Assembly (NCBI RefSeq): GCF_034440735.1
Contig: NZ_CP140098.1
Span: forward strand, 3,673,573-3,737,572
Reading direction: 5' to 3'
DNA: 64,000 nt
Source of the DNA: Deinococcus sp. AB2017081
GTDB taxonomy: Bacteria; Deinococcota; Deinococci; Deinococcales; Deinococcaceae
In this document: piece after piece, positions 1-9,214 of the stretch
Position numbering within the stretch: position 1 is the first letter of the stretch
Layout of the letters: each line of letters starts with the position of its first letter
The notes under the pieces: generated by a model
Database searches by the model: none
What the model was told of the DNA's origin: nothing
The model's input: only the letters and a program-made list of their open reading frames with translations
Position numbers and translations under genes: made by a program

Positions 1-246
1 CTGACGCTGTCGGTCGGTCTGGCCGTCACGGTGTTCCTGCTGCTGGGGGCCGCGTACGCCGCGCTGCTGCTGCTGCCTCCGGTTCTGCGCGAGCAGGCCC
101 GCCGCCGCCGTGAGGGCCGCGAACGCGCCCGCGTCGAGGATCGCCTGACCGCTACCCTGCAGGCGCGCCTGGGGGCCTTGCCAGCACCGGCGGCGGTGAA
201 ACCCGAGACCACCGACGTGTCGCCGCCGGTCATGGAGACGCCGTGA
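1..246 (+). CDS. C-terminal end of a small membrane protein (partial)
   Basis: The reading frame is open from the first base, so the gene begins outside the window. The visible part is about 81 residues: a hydrophobic stretch rich in Leu, Val and Ala (about residues 1-27), then an arginine-rich cytoplasmic-looking segment (RRRREGRERAR) and a Pro/Ala/Thr-rich tail. The stop codon overlaps the GTG start of recJ by four bases, so the two genes are probably co-transcribed and translationally coupled. A single membrane segment plus a short basic tail is not enough to name a family. Confidence 0.6.
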   Translation: MTLSVGLAVTVFLLLGAAYAALLLLPPVLREQARRRREGRERARVEDRLTATLQARLGALPAPAAVKPETTDVSPPVMETP

Positions 247-2384
247 GTCCGCGCCCCGAGACAGCGCGGCCCACGCCGGCGTGGCACCTCGCGCCACCGG
301 CCAGCCGCGAGGCGCTGCTGGACACCATGCGGGCGTGGCGCGTGTCGCCGCCGGTGGCGCAGGTGCTGTCGGGCCGGCACCTCACACCCGCGCTGCTCGA
401 CCCCCCCCTGACCCTGACGCCGAATCCGGCGCTGCGCGAGGCGGCCCGGCGGCTGGTCACGGCCATCCGGGCCGGCAAGCGCATCCGGATCCACGGCGAC
501 TACGACGCCGACGGCGTGTCGGCCACCGCCGTGCTGGTGCTGGGCCTGCGCCGCGTGGGGGCCGAGGTTCACGGCTTCATCCCGCACCGCCTGAACGAGG
601 GCTACGGAGTGCATCCAGATAAGGTCGAGGAACACGCCGGCGCGAGTGACGTGTTCGTCACGGTGGACTGCGGCGTGACGAACGTGGCCGAGGTCGCCGC
701 GCTGGTGGCCCGGGGCACCGAGGTCATCGTCACGGATCACCACGCTCCCGGTCAGGACTTCCCAGCCGCGCTGGTCGTGCACCCGCACCTCACGGACGGC
801 TACGACGCCGGGCTGCACAACCTGACCGGCGCGGGCGTGGCCTACCACCTGCTGTGGGCCGTGCACGAGGAACTGGGGGCACCCGAACCGCGCGATCTGA
901 GCGCGCTGGCGACCCTGGGCACTGTCGCCGACGTGGCCCCGCTGATCGGCGAGAACCGTGCCCTGGTGCGGGCCGGCCTGGACGCCCTGGCGACCACCGA
1001 GCTCCCGGGCCTGCGGGCGCTGCTGGACAGTGGCCGCGTGAAGCGTCCCAGTGCGCGGGACGTGGCCTTCATCCTCGCGCCGCGCATCAACGCCGCCGGC
1101 CGCCTGGGCGAGGCCGACATCGCCCTGACGCTCCTGACCACATCCAGCGCCCACGAGGCGAGCCGACTTGCGGAATACCTGGAGACGCGCAATCTGGAGC
1201 GCCGCAAGCTCCAGGACGACATGTTCACCCACGCGCTGGCCATTGCCGACCCCAGCGAGCCCGCGCTGGTGGTCACGCACCCGGACTGGCACGCAGGGGT
1301 GATGGGTATCGTGGCGAGCAAGCTGCTGGAGACCTACCACAAGCCGGTGTTCATCGTCGCCCAGGGCAAGGGCTCGGTGCGGAGCACGCCGGGGATCAGC
1401 GCTGTCGGCGCCCTGGAGGACAGCCGCGCCCTCCTGAAGCGCTTCGGCGGGCACCCCGGCGCGGCGGGCTTCGCCATCGACGACGTGAACATCGCGGCGC
1501 TGCGCGACCGTCTTCACCACTACGTGCGGCAGTTCCCGACTCCCCAGCCCCGCGTGCGCCTGGACGCTCCCCTGCCCGTGCTGGGCGCGACACTGGATCT
1601 GGTGACCGAGACGGCCGCCTTCGAACCCTTCGGCGAGGGCCACGCCCTGCCGCTGTGGCACGTGCGCGACGGACTCACCGATACGCGGCTGGTCGGCAAG
1701 CGCGGCGACACCCTCCAGTTCCGGGTCGGCCCGCTGCGTGGCGTGAAGTACAGCGAGCCGGACGCCACCCCCGGCGACCGTGACCTCGCGTCGCATCTGG
1801 TGGTCAGCGAGTGGCGCGGGCAGACGCGGCTGGAGCTGCACGCCCAGGCGCTGCGCCCCCCGGCCGAGATGACCCTGGACGCGCCCCCGGTGGGCGTGGA
1901 CGTGCCCCGTCTGGTGCCCAGGGATGCCATGCAGCGCCTGGGTTCCGGCGGGTCTGCATACGCCCTGGGCGGGATCGCCACCTACCTGCGCGACAACGTG
2001 CCCGGCGTGACCCTGATCGCTCCCGGCGACCCGCATCCCGGCGGCGAGCTGATCCTGTATACCCTGCCCGGCGAGGACGACCTGCGCCGCTGGCTCACGC
2101 AGGGGCGGGTGGCCTTCGCCTTTGGCCCCAAGACCCTGGCCGAGCTGGAAGGTGCCCTGACCCGTCACCACCTGACCGCGCCCCCGGCCAACCCCCTGGC
2201 CGACGCCACGCTGGACGACCGGCACATGCAGACCAGTGCCGACGCCTACCGCCGCTGGCAGTGGGCCCACCACCACCGCGTGCTCGACGACGCCGGCTGG
2301 AGCGCCAGCGTGTACGCCATGCTGGGGCTGGACGTGCCACGGGCTGAGGCGGAACCGGCACTCGTGGGGGTCACAGGGGACTGA
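243..2384 (+). CDS. recJ: Single-stranded-DNA 5'-3' exonuclease RecJ
   Basis: RecJ degrades single-stranded DNA 5' to 3' and acts in recombinational repair, base excision and mismatch repair. The 713-residue protein shows the DHH-superfamily signature: a first acidic motif HGDYDADG near residue 80, VTVDCG and the diagnostic VTDHHAPG near residue 160, then ATLGTVADVAPL. A DHHA1-like region follows with GGHPGAAGF near residue 400, and an OB-fold and a C-terminal extension follow, as in Deinococcus RecJ. In deinococci RecJ matters for the RecFOR route because RecBC is absent. The GTG start overlaps the previous stop (GTGA), which supports this start. Confidence 0.95.
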   Translation: MSPRPETARPTPAWHLAPPASREALLDTMRAWRVSPPVAQVLSGRHLTPALLDPPLTLTPNPALREAARRLVTAIRAGKRIRIHGDYDADGVSATAVLVLGLRRVGAEVHGFIPHRLNEGYGVHPDKVEEHAGASDVFVTVDCGVTNVAEVAALVARGTEVIVTDHHAPGQDFPAALVVHPHLTDGYDAGLHNLTGAGVAYHLLWAVHEELGAPEPRDLSALATLGTVADVAPLIGENRALVRAGLDALATTELPGLRALLDSGRVKRPSARDVAFILAPRINAAGRLGEADIALTLLTTSSAHEASRLAEYLETRNLERRKLQDDMFTHALAIADPSEPALVVTHPDWHAGVMGIVASKLLETYHKPVFIVAQGKGSVRSTPGISAVGALEDSRALLKRFGGHPGAAGFAIDDVNIAALRDRLHHYVRQFPTPQPRVRLDAPLPVLGATLDLVTETAAFEPFGEGHALPLWHVRDGLTDTRLVGKRGDTLQFRVGPLRGVKYSEPDATPGDRDLASHLVVSEWRGQTRLELHAQALRPPAEMTLDAPPVGVDVPRLVPRDAMQRLGSGGSAYALGGIATYLRDNVPGVTLIAPGDPHPGGELILYTLPGEDDLRRWLTQGRVAFAFGPKTLAELEGALTRHHLTAPPANPLADATLDDRHMQTSADAYRRWQWAHHHRVLDDAGWSASVYAMLGLDVPRAEAEPALVGVTGD

Positions 2385-2423
2385 GCCAGTAGGGAATCAG
2401 TCTACTTTTGGCATACGGTCAAT

Positions 2424-3107
2424 TCAGAACCGTTCTTCGTAGTAGAAGTCCGCTGGTCTTGGCTCACGAGTAAGGGCCAACCAGTGAAGCCTGTCCCAAC
2501 CCATCAACGTCGCCAAACCCTCGTGGAAAGCCCTGGCTTCCCTTCCGGAGGAGGACTGTAGCGCCGCCCAGCGGGACGCAAGATCACCAGACCCGTAGTA
2601 TGGCTCGATGTGCAGTCGGGTGGATGATCCCACCCACGATTGCCTGAACGCATCCGACGCCGCCGCTACTTTTGTGAGTCCTGACTTTTGTGCCCATTGT
2701 ACGACCGCCTGCCAGAATGCCGTGTCGTCAGGTGGTCGAGCAGGCAGCCGAAGGAAGTACGTTGCGGTCTGCGGCCGGACATCGAGATCCCATTCAAACT
2801 TCAAGGCCTGCTCCTCGACCAGTACATAGGCACTGGAGGCGTGTACGTGACCAGCGACTTCAATGCTCCCATCTGCACGAATCCAGTACCCAAATGGATG
2901 TGCGTCGGTCAGAGCGACACATTCGTCAAGATACGGCCCATCCGAGCCGTTTTCAGGTACAGGAGACTGAATGCCCCAGCGATACGGATTCTCGCGCAGC
3001 CCGTCGTAAAAGACGTGGCCAGCAAGATCGCGCTGAAAGGCAACGACGGGCTCGTACACAGGGAGACCAGCACTCAGAAAGCGCTCCTTGATCTGATCCA
3101 GGGACAC
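2424..3107 (-). CDS. Orphan hypothetical protein, lower GC than neighbours
   Basis: This 227-residue soluble protein has no signal peptide, membrane segment or motif that I recognise. It is rich in Trp, Tyr and His (e.g. GMVHTE-like motifs are absent, but NPYRWG and PYYGSG occur) and ends in FYYEERF. Its base composition is clearly lower in GC than the flanking recJ and thiolase genes, and codon use is less biased, which suggests recent acquisition. The start is GTG. The overall look (short, aromatic-rich, isolated, low GC) recalls SMI1/KNR4-like or immunity-type proteins, but that is only an impression. No toxin partner is visible beside it. Confidence 0.65.
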   Translation of the reverse strand: MSLDQIKERFLSAGLPVYEPVVAFQRDLAGHVFYDGLRENPYRWGIQSPVPENGSDGPYLDECVALTDAHPFGYWIRADGSIEVAGHVHASSAYVLVEEQALKFEWDLDVRPQTATYFLRLPARPPDDTAFWQAVVQWAQKSGLTKVAAASDAFRQSWVGSSTRLHIEPYYGSGDLASRWAALQSSSGREARAFHEGLATLMGWDRLHWLALTREPRPADFYYEERF

Positions 3108-3337
3108 GAACGGGTGACCGTCATCGTCTGACCGTTGCCTTGGAGACGCAGCAAGCAGGCGAGCGGCACGATGCGTCCACGGCCAAACGGACTGTGGGGC
3201 AGATGAAAAGAAACTCAGATCAGGGCCTGTCTCTATATGGCAATGATACGGGAATTCATGTACTCACCTGCATGTGGAGTGCGCGGCGGGTGTTGGCGTT
3301 CCCTCCGTCAGTGACGGCCCCCATCTCTCGTCGCCGC

Positions 3338-3343
3338 TAGACT
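3338..3343 (+). promoter_or_regulatory. Leaderless -10 box for the thiolase gene
   Basis: TAGACT lies exactly 6 nt before the ATG at 3350, so transcription would begin at or next to the start codon. There is no Shine-Dalgarno sequence. No convincing -35 box. Confidence 0.6.
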
Positions 3344-3349
3344 TCCGGC

Positions 3350-4519
3350 ATGGACAATCTGGTGATCGTGGCGGCACGGCGCACGCCGATCGGGAGCTTC
3401 CTGGGCAGCCTGAAGGACGTGACGGCCGCGCAGCTGGGCGTGACGGCGGCGAAGGCCGTGCTGGAGGGCGTGAACGGCGCGGACGTGGCCGACGTGATCG
3501 TGGGCAACGTGCTCCAGGCGGGGCAGGGCATGAACGTGGGCCGGCAGGTCGGGATGGGCGCGGGCCTGCCGCAGGACGTGCCGGGCCTGACGGTGAACCG
3601 CGTGTGCGGCAGCGGCCTGCAGGCCGTGATCAGCGCCGCACAGGCCATCCGCGCCGGTGACGGTCAGCTGTACGTGGCGGGCGGCACGGAGTCCATGAGC
3701 CGCGCCCCGTACCTGCTGCCCCGCGCCCGCGAGGGCTACCGCCTGGGCCACGGGCAGCTCGTGGACTCGATCCTGTCCGAGGGGCTGACCGACGTGTTCG
3801 GGGACTACCACATGGGCATCACGGCCGAGAACATCGCCGCGCAGTGGGGCATCACGCGCGAGGAGCAGGACGCCTTCGCGCTGGAGAGCCAGACCCGCGC
3901 CGCCGCTGCGCTGGAGCACCGGCATTTCGCCGCCGAGCTGGTCAGTGTGGAGGTGCCCGGAAAGAAGGGCCCGACCGTGTTCGACACGGACGAGTACCCC
4001 CGCGCGACCTCCCTGGAGGCGTTGGGCAAGCTGAAACCCGCCTTCAAGAAGGACGGCACGGTGACCGCCGGGAACGCCAGCGGCCTGAACGACGGCGCGG
4101 CCATACTGTTGATCGCCACGCCCGAGTACGCCCACGCCCACGGCCTGCCGGTGCTCGCCGAGATCGCCAGCTACGCCGCCATCGGCGTCGATCCGGCCAT
4201 CATGGGCATCGGGCCCGCGAGGGCCGTGCCCATCGCCCTGGAACGCGCGGGCCTGACCGTGGCCGACGTGGATCTCTTCGAACTGAACGAGGCCTTCGCC
4301 GCGCAGTCCCTGGCCGTCGTGCGCGACCTGAACGCCGACCCGGCCCGCGTGAACGTCACCGGGGGCGCGGTCGCGCTGGGGCATCCCATCGGCGCGAGCG
4401 GGGCGCGGGTGCTCGTCACGCTGATCCACGCGCTGCGCCGCACCGGCAAGGAACACGGCGTCGCCAGCCTGTGCATCGGCGGCGGCATGGGCGTGGCGAT
4501 GGTGGTACGGGCGAGGTAG
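3350..4519 (+). CDS. Acetyl-CoA acetyltransferase (thiolase)
   Basis: Catalyses condensation of two acetyl-CoA or thiolytic cleavage of 3-ketoacyl-CoA. At 389 residues it has normal family length. The N-terminal nucleophile is Cys86 in NRVCGSG, the catalytic His lies in GHPIGASG near residue 345, and the second Cys lies in LCIGGGMG near residue 375. NEAFAAQ, another thiolase landmark, is at about residue 310. It stands alone, without other beta-oxidation or PHB genes next to it, so acetoacetyl-CoA synthesis and fatty acid degradation cannot be told apart. The ATG start follows a TANNNT box by 6 nt and is probably leaderless. Confidence 0.9.
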   Translation: MDNLVIVAARRTPIGSFLGSLKDVTAAQLGVTAAKAVLEGVNGADVADVIVGNVLQAGQGMNVGRQVGMGAGLPQDVPGLTVNRVCGSGLQAVISAAQAIRAGDGQLYVAGGTESMSRAPYLLPRAREGYRLGHGQLVDSILSEGLTDVFGDYHMGITAENIAAQWGITREEQDAFALESQTRAAAALEHRHFAAELVSVEVPGKKGPTVFDTDEYPRATSLEALGKLKPAFKKDGTVTAGNASGLNDGAAILLIATPEYAHAHGLPVLAEIASYAAIGVDPAIMGIGPARAVPIALERAGLTVADVDLFELNEAFAAQSLAVVRDLNADPARVNVTGGAVALGHPIGASGARVLVTLIHALRRTGKEHGVASLCIGGGMGVAMVVRAR

Positions 4520-4849
4520 GGCGAAGAGGGCTGATGGCTGACGGCAGAGAGCCGATGCGACCTCGTGCATCCGCTTGAAAGCACCGAAACCCCCACCCTG
4601 ACCACATGCCGTCGGGCGCGCAGCGCACGGGCAACGACGCGATCATGCCCAGGGCAGCTACGCCTCCCCACGCCGACGCAAACCCCAGAAAGGCCGGCCA
4701 GAACGCAACAGCGACCACATGCCGAGCGCAGCGCTTCGCTCCCCTGCCCCTCTGGGGTAGGGGCTGGGGGTGGGGCAGCCCGCCGCATACGCCCACCTTC
4801 CACATGCCTCAACCAACCAGCCCACCCGGACGTGCCTTCCGATCAAAAC
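4520..4849. repeat. Repeat-rich intergenic spacer
   Basis: No gene is visible in these 330 bases. At about 4521-4555 there is a short imperfect tandem run built on GGCTGATGGCTGACGGC. At about 4733-4785 there is a GC-rich imperfect palindrome with CCCCTGCCCCT and AGGGGCTGGGGG arms, of the widespread interspersed type whose minus-strand reading gives PQPLPQRGRG. It lies between the convergent 3' ends of the thiolase and glucosidase genes and may act in termination. It does not share the core of the two repeats at 32164 and 53217. Confidence 0.45.
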
Positions 4850-6568
4850 TCAGCCCGGTGTGCCCGTCTCCTCCACCGTACGCGTGACATACACCCGCGC
4901 TTCCCACGGCTGGAGGACGCCCGGCGGCACCTCGCCCGGCGCGGCGTAGTTGCCGATCAGCAGTTCCGCATTGGCCGGAAGCTCCAGCACGCCGTCCAGA
5001 TCGAGCACCGCGCCGCCGAAGTTCAGGAGCACCAGCAGCTGCTCCTGCGCGTGGGTGCGCAGGTAGGCGTACAGCGTGTCGTGGGTCGGGCGCAGGTCGT
5101 CGTACCGGCCGTCCACGATGGCGGGGTGTTCGCGGCGCAGGCGGATCAGGTCGCGGTAGTACCAGTACACGCTGTCCGGGTCGGCGATGGCGGCCTCGGC
5201 GTTGATGTCGGGATACGTGGGGTTCAGCGGAATCCACGGAGTGCCGGTCGTGAAGCCCGCGTGCTCGCCGGCCGTCCACGGCATGGGCGTGCGGGCGTTG
5301 TCGCGGCCCTTGGCGTGGATCATCGCCAGCACCTCGGCCGGATCGCGGCCCCCCTGCGTGACGTCCTCGCGGTAGAGGTTCAGGGTGTCCACGTCGCGGT
5401 AGTCGTCGATGGACGTGAAGCGCGCGTTGGGCATCCCGAGTTCGTCGCCCTGGTACACGTACGGGGTGCCCTGGAGGGTGAACAGCAGCGTGGCGAGCAT
5501 CTTGGCGGAGGCGACGCGGTGCTCGCCGTCGTCGCCGAAGCGGGAGACCATCCGGGGCACGTCGTGGTTCCCCAGGTACAGGGAGTTCCAGCCGCGGCCG
5601 TGCAGGCCGGTCTGCCAGCGGCCCAGCACCCGCTTGAGTTCCGGCACGGCGTAGGGCACGGTCGTCCAGCGGGGGCGGGCGCTCGTGGTGTCCTTGTCGA
5701 CGGCCATATGGTCGAACTGGAAGACCATGTCCAGCGGGCCGGTCTGCGGGTCGGTCAGGACGGCGGCCTGCTCGGGGGTGGTGCCGGGCGTCTCGCCGAC
5801 CGTCATGACGTCGTACTTTGACAGCACTTCTGCCCTCATCTCGCGCAGGTAGTCCAGCAGACGCGGGCCGTTCAGGAAGTGCTCCTCGGCCAGGGGGTAG
5901 GCGTAGTCCGCGCCGGGCGCGGTGTCCGGGTAGCCCGGCACCTTCGAGAGCATGTTGATGGTGTCCATGCGGAAGCCGTCGATGCCGAGTTCCAGCCAGA
6001 AGGTCATCAGGTCGTACACCTCGCGCCGCACGCGGGGATTCTCCCAGTTCAGGTCGGGCTGCTCGGGCGCGAAGAGGTGCAGGTAGGACTCGCCGGTGGC
6101 GGGGTCGAGCTGCCACGCGCTGCCGCCGAAGTGGGAGCCCCAGTTGCTGGGCGGCCCGCTGTCCCTGCCCGGCTGCCACAGGTAGTAGTCGCGGTACGGA
6201 CTGTCGGTGGACGACCGGGCCTCCAGGAACCACGGGTGGCGGTCGCTGGTGTGGTTGACCACCAGATCCATGACCAGCCGCATGCCGCGCGCGTGCAGCC
6301 CGGCCAGGAGTTCCTGCCAGTCGGCGAGCGTGCCGAACTCCGGCGCGATGGCGCGGTAGTCGGTGATGTCGTAGCCGCCGTCCACGCCGCCGTGCGGGTA
6401 GACCGGGCACAGCCACACGACGTCCACGCCGAGCGCATGCAGGTAGTCGAGTTTCGAGGTGATGCCGCGCAGGTCGCCCACGCCGTCGCCGTCACTGTCC
6501 ATGAAGGACTTGGGATAGATCTGGTACACGGTGCTGCGCCGCCACCACGCCCCGTCTGGCTGTTCCAT
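4850..6568 (-). CDS. GH13 alpha-glucosidase (maltase/oligo-glucosidase type)
   Basis: Hydrolyses short alpha-glucosides in the cytoplasm. The 572-residue product has no signal peptide. GH13 regions are in order: DLVVNHTSD (region I), the QPDLNWENP segment (region V) typical of the oligo-1,6-glucosidase/maltase subgroup, GIDGFRMDTIN with the nucleophile Asp (II), VGETPG with the acid/base Glu (III) and LGNHDVPR (IV). Thr follows the nucleophile Asp. In this subgroup Thr goes with alpha-1,4 (maltase) preference and Val with alpha-1,6. The chosen ATG (MEQPDGAWW) lies 5 nt behind a TAGCAT box, and upstream in-frame codons have no family similarity. It is divergent from the ankyrin gene, with 29 bp between starts. 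Confidence 0.88.
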   Translation of the reverse strand: MEQPDGAWWRRSTVYQIYPKSFMDSDGDGVGDLRGITSKLDYLHALGVDVVWLCPVYPHGGVDGGYDITDYRAIAPEFGTLADWQELLAGLHARGMRLVMDLVVNHTSDRHPWFLEARSSTDSPYRDYYLWQPGRDSGPPSNWGSHFGGSAWQLDPATGESYLHLFAPEQPDLNWENPRVRREVYDLMTFWLELGIDGFRMDTINMLSKVPGYPDTAPGADYAYPLAEEHFLNGPRLLDYLREMRAEVLSKYDVMTVGETPGTTPEQAAVLTDPQTGPLDMVFQFDHMAVDKDTTSARPRWTTVPYAVPELKRVLGRWQTGLHGRGWNSLYLGNHDVPRMVSRFGDDGEHRVASAKMLATLLFTLQGTPYVYQGDELGMPNARFTSIDDYRDVDTLNLYREDVTQGGRDPAEVLAMIHAKGRDNARTPMPWTAGEHAGFTTGTPWIPLNPTYPDINAEAAIADPDSVYWYYRDLIRLRREHPAIVDGRYDDLRPTHDTLYAYLRTHAQEQLLVLLNFGGAVLDLDGVLELPANAELLIGNYAAPGEVPPGVLQPWEARVYVTRTVEETGTPG

Positions 6569-6573
6569 GCCCG

Positions 6574-6591
6574 ATGCTATCCCGCTACCCT
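6574..6591. promoter_or_regulatory. Back-to-back leaderless -10 boxes
   Basis: Within the 29-bp gap between divergent starts, TAGCAT (minus strand, 6574-6579) precedes the glucosidase ATG by 5 nt and TACCCT (plus strand, 6586-6591) precedes the ankyrin ATG by 6 nt. The two -10 boxes are only 6 bp apart, so the genes probably compete for RNA polymerase. Confidence 0.55.
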
Positions 6592-6597
6592 GGGCGC

Positions 6598-7248
6598 ATG
6601 ACCTCCGAGGCCGAGCGGGAGCTGTTCCTGGCGATCCAGGCAAGCGACGACGCGCAGGTGCGCGCCCTGGTGCGCGCGGAGCCGACGCTGCTGCGGGCCG
6701 TGAGCCCCATGGGCGTGTCGCCGGTGCTGTTCGCCACGTACTACGGCAGACACGACGTGGCCCGCGTGCTCGTCGAGGAGGGCGCGCCGCTCGACGTGTT
6801 CGAGGCGGCGGCAGTGGGCGACATCGGGCGCGTGCAGGCCCTGCTGGCGGACGAGGCGGATGTCAACGCGGTCAGCGGCGACGGCTTCTCGGCGCTGGGC
6901 CTCGCGGCCTTCTTCGGCAGGGCGGATGTGGCGCGGGTGCTGCTGGAGCGCGGTGCGGACGTGAACGCGGTGAGCACGAACGCCATGCAGGTGCGGCCCC
7001 TGCACTCGGCGGTGGCGGGCAACCACGACGCGCTGGCCCGCGAGCTGGTGGCGGCGGGCGCGGACGTGAATGCCGTGCAGCAAGGCGACTTCACGCCCCT
7101 GATGGGCGCGGCGCAGCACGGCAACGCGGCGCTCGTGGCGTTCCTGCTGGCTGCCGGGGCGCGGGCGGACGCGGCCACGACGGACGGCCGCACGGCCGCC
7201 GACCTCGCGCGCGAGGAGGGGCATGTGGCCGTCCTGAACATGCTGTGA
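6598..7248 (+). CDS. Ankyrin-repeat protein
   Basis: A 216-residue soluble protein made almost entirely of ankyrin repeats of about 33 residues. Recognisable units include GFSALGLAAFFGRADVARVL, the following GADVNAVS, PLHSAVAGNHDALARELV and FTPLMGAAQHGNAALVAFLL. Each has the G-TPLH-A/GH turn and helix pattern. Ankyrin repeats mediate protein-protein contacts, and the partner cannot be inferred. The ATG at 6598 (MTSEAERE) sits 6 nt after TACCCT. An ATG 24 bp upstream would lie inside that promoter and is less likely. Confidence 0.85.
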   Translation: MTSEAERELFLAIQASDDAQVRALVRAEPTLLRAVSPMGVSPVLFATYYGRHDVARVLVEEGAPLDVFEAAAVGDIGRVQALLADEADVNAVSGDGFSALGLAAFFGRADVARVLLERGADVNAVSTNAMQVRPLHSAVAGNHDALARELVAAGADVNAVQQGDFTPLMGAAQHGNAALVAFLLAAGARADAATTDGRTAADLAREEGHVAVLNML

Positions 7249-7325
7249 CGGCGGCATGAGGGAGCCCGCGGAAGGTCTCAAGGGAACGGAAATGCGGCCG
7301 GGCGGCGCAGGGTGGACACTGGGGC

Positions 7326-7844
7326 ATGACCCGCAGCGACGATGAACGCAGCAACCCGCAGGTGACCGGCGCGGACGGCGCGCAGACCGGCTTCCAGGCG
7401 CACGATCCCAAGGACGACCACCAGACCGCGTACACGACCACGCCCGCCGACGATCACGTCGGGGCGGCCGACCACGCGAAGTACACGCCGGTGGAACTCC
7501 CGAGCGCGAAGGTCGTGACCGGGCAGTTCGACCACCTCGCCACCCGTGACGTGGCGGCCATGGATCACGCCCTCCAAGTGCCGGAATTCGAGGGGGCCGA
7601 GACCGTGGATGGCCTGGGCGGCGAACTGCTGGACGAGGTCACGCCGTCGGCGGGCCTGGGGGTGGGCGCGTCCCTGGGCGCGGCGGTGCGCGAACACCAC
7701 CGCGACATCGACCCCAATCCCGGCTACACCCCGCCCAGCGAGCAGGGCCCGCCCCGCGTGAGCCAGCGGCCCGGCGACCTGCCGGAGGGCGAAACGCCCG
7801 AACTCCAGAACGAGGTGCAGGGCGACGGACTCGACCGGCGCTGA
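7326..7844 (+). CDS. Acidic, low-complexity hypothetical protein
   Basis: This 172-residue protein is very hydrophilic, rich in Asp, Glu, Gly, Pro, His and Thr, with almost no hydrophobic core and no Cys. It looks largely disordered, especially the first 60 residues and the last 45. The middle section (about 85-125) is more ordered, with GLGVGASLGAAV. Coding potential is supported by a clean 173-codon frame with third-position GC bias. I do not recognise a family. Such hydrophilic proteins in deinococci are sometimes linked to desiccation tolerance, but nothing here proves that. The ATG has no clear ribosome-binding site, and GACACT precedes it by 5 nt. Confidence 0.6.
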   Translation: MTRSDDERSNPQVTGADGAQTGFQAHDPKDDHQTAYTTTPADDHVGAADHAKYTPVELPSAKVVTGQFDHLATRDVAAMDHALQVPEFEGAETVDGLGGELLDEVTPSAGLGVGASLGAAVREHHRDIDPNPGYTPPSEQGPPRVSQRPGDLPEGETPELQNEVQGDGLDRR

Positions 7845-7951
7845 GCCGGGGGTGACAGCGGTGTTCAGTTCCGCCCCGGCCCTGAAAGGATGCCCCAGGG
7901 CTCCATTTCCAGCCGCTGTCATCTCACGGACTCGCTCCGCTCGTTCCAGAT

Positions 7952-7974
7952 GCACTGAGGGCAACCCTCAGTGC
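7952..7974. terminator. Perfect hairpin, probable bidirectional terminator
   Basis: GCACTGAGGG and CCCTCAGTGC form a 10-bp perfect stem with a 3-nt loop between the convergent 3' ends of the 7326 gene and the Rieske gene. There is no strong U-run on either side, so termination is inferred from position and stem quality. Confidence 0.5.
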
Positions 7975-7994
7975 CTCTGAAGTCTGATGTGAAC

Positions 7995-8306
7995 CTACAG
8001 GGGACGGACGTACAGCACGCCGTCCTCTGTTTCCGTGGCGTAGATCCGCACGGCCTTCACGGCGGGCAGCGTCTTCGCCCTGCCGGTCGCGAGCTCGAAC
8101 TTCGCGCCGTGCTTCTCGCAGGTGATCCGGCCCATGGACACGTCGCCGCCCAGCAGCGGGAAGTCCTTGTGGGTGCAGTTGTTGCGCAGGGCGTAGAACT
8201 GCCCCTCGAACTTCACGACGAGCACGCCCACGCCGTCCACGTCCACCGTGCCCTGCCAGCCCTCGGGCATGGCGTCCGTGCGTCCCACCTCGACCCGCTC
8301 GCTCAT
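7995..8306 (-). CDS. Rieske [2Fe-2S] ferredoxin-like protein
   Basis: A 103-residue soluble Rieske domain. The cluster ligands are visible as Cys44-x-His46 (NCTHKDFP) and Cys63-x2-His66 (TCEKHGAKF). That spacing and the absence of a membrane anchor fit the NirD/biphenyl-dioxygenase-ferredoxin group rather than the bc1 complex subunit. It would carry electrons to an oxygenase or reductase, but no such partner is next to it. TACACT lies 8 nt before the ATG (on the minus strand), so the transcript is leaderless or nearly so. Confidence 0.85.
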   Translation of the reverse strand: MSERVEVGRTDAMPEGWQGTVDVDGVGVLVVKFEGQFYALRNNCTHKDFPLLGGDVSMGRITCEKHGAKFELATGRAKTLPAVKAVRIYATETEDGVLYVRPL

Positions 8307-8346
8307 CGCCGGCGAGTGTAGCGCCCCGGCCGGGGCGGGTGGCCGC

Positions 8347-9198
8347 CTACACGCCGCAGCCGGTCTCCAGGCGCAGCTTCAGGCCGCCGGCGGGCGTCCA
8401 CTCGCGCGCGGCGAAGGCCTCGCCCTCGTAGTACGTGCCGGAGGTGAGCACCTCCATGCGGCCGTCGCCGTTCAGGTCGGCCACGCCCGCGAGGCGGAAG
8501 AGGCTGGCGAGCGGCATGGGCTCCGTGCTGCCGGGATCCCAGGGGGTGGCGGGGGCGACGTGCTCGCCCAGCACGGTGGTGACCGCCCGCCCGCCGGCCA
8601 CGTGGCGCAGCAGCAGGAGGCTGTAGTCGCCGGGCTGCCCAGTGGGCGGGGGGAAGTTCCCGCTGCGCTCACGGTAGCGGCCCGCCTCGACGATGACCTC
8701 CTGGGTGCCGTCGCCGTCGAGGTCGGTGCGGATCACGGCAGTCAGGGTCACGACGGGCGCGCGCACGCCGCGCCGGACGAGTTCCTGCCGCACGACCTCG
8801 CGGTACACGGCGCTCGTGAGGGGCAGGGCCGTGACCGGGCGGGGCCGCTGGGGGATGCCCGTGTACACCTCGAAGGTGCGGGCGTCGCGCGGGGCGGCCA
8901 GCCGGGCCTGGAAGGTCTCGCCGCACGGGTCGCCCATGGACGCCGGGGCCTTCAGAGCCACGCGGGCGGCCGGCCCGGCCAGGGTGCCGCGGAGGTACGT
9001 GGCGGCCCCCAGCTCGCGGGCCAGCGCGGCGTCGCCGGGCCGCCAGCGTCCGCCCTGCCACGCGCCGAGCAGGTACGGGTGGCCCTCGCCGGGAGCGCGC
9101 ACCAGCACGGGATTCAGGGGGGTGGCCGCGTGTCCGGGCACGCCCAGCGAGCACGCCAGGGCCAGCGCGGCGGCGCGGCGCAGGAGCGGGGAAGCCAT
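8347..9198 (-). CDS. Secreted protein with FG-GAP/VCBS-like calcium motifs
   Basis: The 283-residue product begins with a signal peptide ([19 protein letters not shown], probable cleavage after GHA). It carries two acidic loops, [10 protein letters not shown] near residue 175 and [10 protein letters not shown] near residue 245, of the type that binds calcium in FG-GAP/VCBS repeats. The function is unknown and it is likely exported. The ATG at 9198 follows TACCCT by 5 nt. An upstream GTG in the same frame would put the promoter inside the gene and hide the signal peptide, so I prefer 9198. It lies 16 bp behind the VOC gene. Confidence 0.7.
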   Translation of the reverse strand: MASPLLRRAAALALACSLGVPGHAATPLNPVLVRAPGEGHPYLLGAWQGGRWRPGDAALARELGAATYLRGTLAGPAARVALKAPASMGDPCGETFQARLAAPRDARTFEVYTGIPQRPRPVTALPLTSAVYREVVRQELVRRGVRAPVVTLTAVIRTDLDGDGTQEVIVEAGRYRERSGNFPPPTGQPGDYSLLLLRHVAGGRAVTTVLGEHVAPATPWDPGSTEPMPLASLFRLAGVADLNGDGRMEVLTSGTYYEGEAFAAREWTPAGGLKLRLETGCGV

Positions 9199-9214
9199 GC
9201 GCCAGGGTAGGCGC

